A DNA stretch of 6,039 bases from a bacterium (GTDB lineage: Bacteria > Bacteroidota > Bacteroidia > B-17B0 > Aurantibacillaceae). Under the pieces are notes generated by a model. That model worked only from the letters and a program-made list of their open reading frames with translations, made no database searches and was not told the DNA's origin. Position 1 is the first letter of the stretch. Each line of letters opens with the position of its first letter. Location of the stretch: assembly GCA_027364695.1 (NCBI GenBank), contig DAHXOV010000071.1, positions 1 to 6,039 on the forward strand, written 5' to 3'. The translations under genes and the position numbers were made by a program. Positions 4,957-6,039 of this stretch are shown in pieces.

Positions 4957-6039
4957 ATGACACAAATTCACAATTGCCATTCGCACATTTTTACCTTAAA
5001 TCATGTGCCAAATAATTTCATTTTTATTCCCTTAAAGGTTTTAACTAAGTACTCGTTGACTAGACCATTGGCTCGACTACTACATAGTTTAAATCCATTT
5101 AGTAATAAAGATATGTTTGACAGGTATGCCAACTTTGTTAAGCAAGGAAATCAAGCTAAGCAAGAGGATATACTGAATGGACTAATGAAATACTACCCTT
5201 CCGATACTAAGTTTGTTATCTTGTCAATGGACATGGATTTTATGGGGGCAGGAAAAGCGAAATCTAATTTTATTCAACAATTAGATGAACTTTCTAAAAT
5301 TAAGTCCAAGCCAGAGTATCAAAATAGAGTAATCCCGTTTATTTGTGCCGACCCTCGCAGAAACGGTATTTTAGACTTAGTAAAAGACTGCATTGAGAAT
5401 AAAGGCTTTGGCGGAATTAAACTTTACCCTCCTTTGGGATACTATCCATTTGACGGAAGACTTGAACCTGTTTATGAATATGCCGTTTCTAAAAACTTAC
5501 CCGTCATGACCCATTGTACACGCGGGGGGATTTTTTACAAAGGCGATATACCAGACTCTTGGCTTACTCACCCAAAAACAGGAAAACAGCTAGAAAATAC
5601 CAAAAATAAAATCTTCGCACAAAATTTTACTGACCCTGATAATTACAAATATGTTTTAGATAAATTCCCAAAGTTAAAATTATGTTTTGCTCACTTTGGG
5701 GGAGCAGATGAATGGAAATTATATAGGGACGATGAAAATAACTATAAGGAGAGTTGGATATATAAAATTAAACAACTATTAATAAACAAGAATTACCCTA
5801 ATTTATTTGCAGACATATCTTATACTATTTCAAAGGTAGAAGAGTCATCAGAATTGATCGACCCTGAATTGTTAGATGTGTTAAATATCTTCCTTAGTGA
5901 GCCAATTATTTATCAAAAAATATTATTTGGTTCAGACTTCTATATGGTAAATATAGAGGGTAGTGAGTATAAATTCAGCATTAGACTTAGAAAGGAACTA
6001 GGAGAAATTGCTTTTAAACAAATTGCAGAAACAAATCCA
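4957..6039 (+). CDS. Amidohydrolase family protein (Amidohydro_2 type), 3' end cut by the window
   Basis: An open frame of 361 residues from ATG 4957 to the window edge with no stop. It reads as a metal-dependent TIM-barrel hydrolase of the amidohydrolase superfamily (PF04909 type). Visible landmarks: NCHSHIF at 6-12 gives the HxH metal pair (His8, His10) at the end of strand 1; FICADPRRNG at 128-137; GIKLYPPLGYYP at 153-164, typical of this family; VMTHCTRGG at 183-191 with His186; FAHFGGADEW at 244-253 with His246; and LFGSDFY at 323-329 with Asp327, the usual catalytic/metal Asp. All key residues are present, so it is probably active. The substrate is unknown; relatives are hydrolases or decarboxylases. 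There is no signal peptide, so it acts in the cytoplasm. The end ...AETNP usually precedes 'KRFL' and the stop, so probably only a few residues are missing. It follows the attC-like site by 38 bases, with no clear promoter or Shine-Dalgarno sequence. Confidence 0.88.
   Translation, partial: MTQIHNCHSHIFTLNHVPNNFIFIPLKVLTKYSLTRPLARLLHSLNPFSNKDMFDRYANFVKQGNQAKQEDILNGLMKYYPSDTKFVILSMDMDFMGAGKAKSNFIQQLDELSKIKSKPEYQNRVIPFICADPRRNGILDLVKDCIENKGFGGIKLYPPLGYYPFDGRLEPVYEYAVSKNLPVMTHCTRGGIFYKGDIPDSWLTHPKTGKQLENTKNKIFAQNFTDPDNYKYVLDKFPKLKLCFAHFGGADEWKLYRDDENNYKESWIYKIKQLLINKNYPNLFADISYTISKVEESSELIDPELLDVLNIFLSEPIIYQKILFGSDFYMVNIEGSEYKFSIRLRKELGEIAFKQIAETNP

Noticed and set aside
4733..4963. 76-residue - strand frame over the same gap
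   Set aside because: Covers the palindromic element and the start of the amidohydrolase; no family features and no promoter on that strand.
1..6039. CRISPR arrays, tRNA or rRNA genes, transposase or integrase genes
   Set aside because: No regularly spaced DNA repeats, cloverleaf or rRNA signatures, and no recombinase motif in any long frame.

Overview
The window looks like chromosome from an AT-rich member of the Bacteroidota. The evidence is A/T-rich codon use, start codons without a Shine-Dalgarno sequence, promoter boxes of the Bacteroidota form (TAnnTTTG, in one case with an upstream TTG), and protein types common in that phylum. All genes recognised are on the + strand. The exact genus cannot be told from the sequence.

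Layout: (1) 1-164 is the 3' end of accD, the carboxyltransferase beta subunit of acetyl-CoA carboxylase. (2) 268-717 is a complete DUF1801 protein. (3) 718-929 is intergenic. It holds a good Bacteroidota-type promoter (765-795), then a compact inverted-repeat site (846-920) with the terminal boxes of an integron attC-like site. (4) 930-1802 and 1799-4717 are two genes joined by a 4-base ATGA overlap. They encode a predicted lipoprotein (290 aa) and a secreted 972-aa protein. The front half of the larger protein is seven SBBP/NHL-like repeats, probably a seven-bladed beta-propeller; its rear half I do not recognise. (5) 4718-4956 has no convincing gene. It holds a second, larger imperfect inverted repeat (4787-4918) with attC-like ends, paired arms and a 71-nt central loop. 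(6) 4957-6039 is an amidohydrolase (Amidohydro_2 type) that runs off the window just before its expected C-terminus.

Housekeeping and ordinary accessory genes thus flank a translationally coupled envelope/secretion pair, which itself lies between two attC-like structures on the same strand. My main hypothesis is that 930-4717 is a mobile, cassette-like insert read from a promoter just outside its left edge. The two encoded proteins would be a membrane-anchored partner and an exported propeller protein with an uncharacterised C-terminal region. There is no integrase in the window, and the attC assignment rests on motif and fold by eye, so it is a hypothesis. The C-terminal half of the propeller protein and the whole lipoprotein are the least explained coding sequences here.
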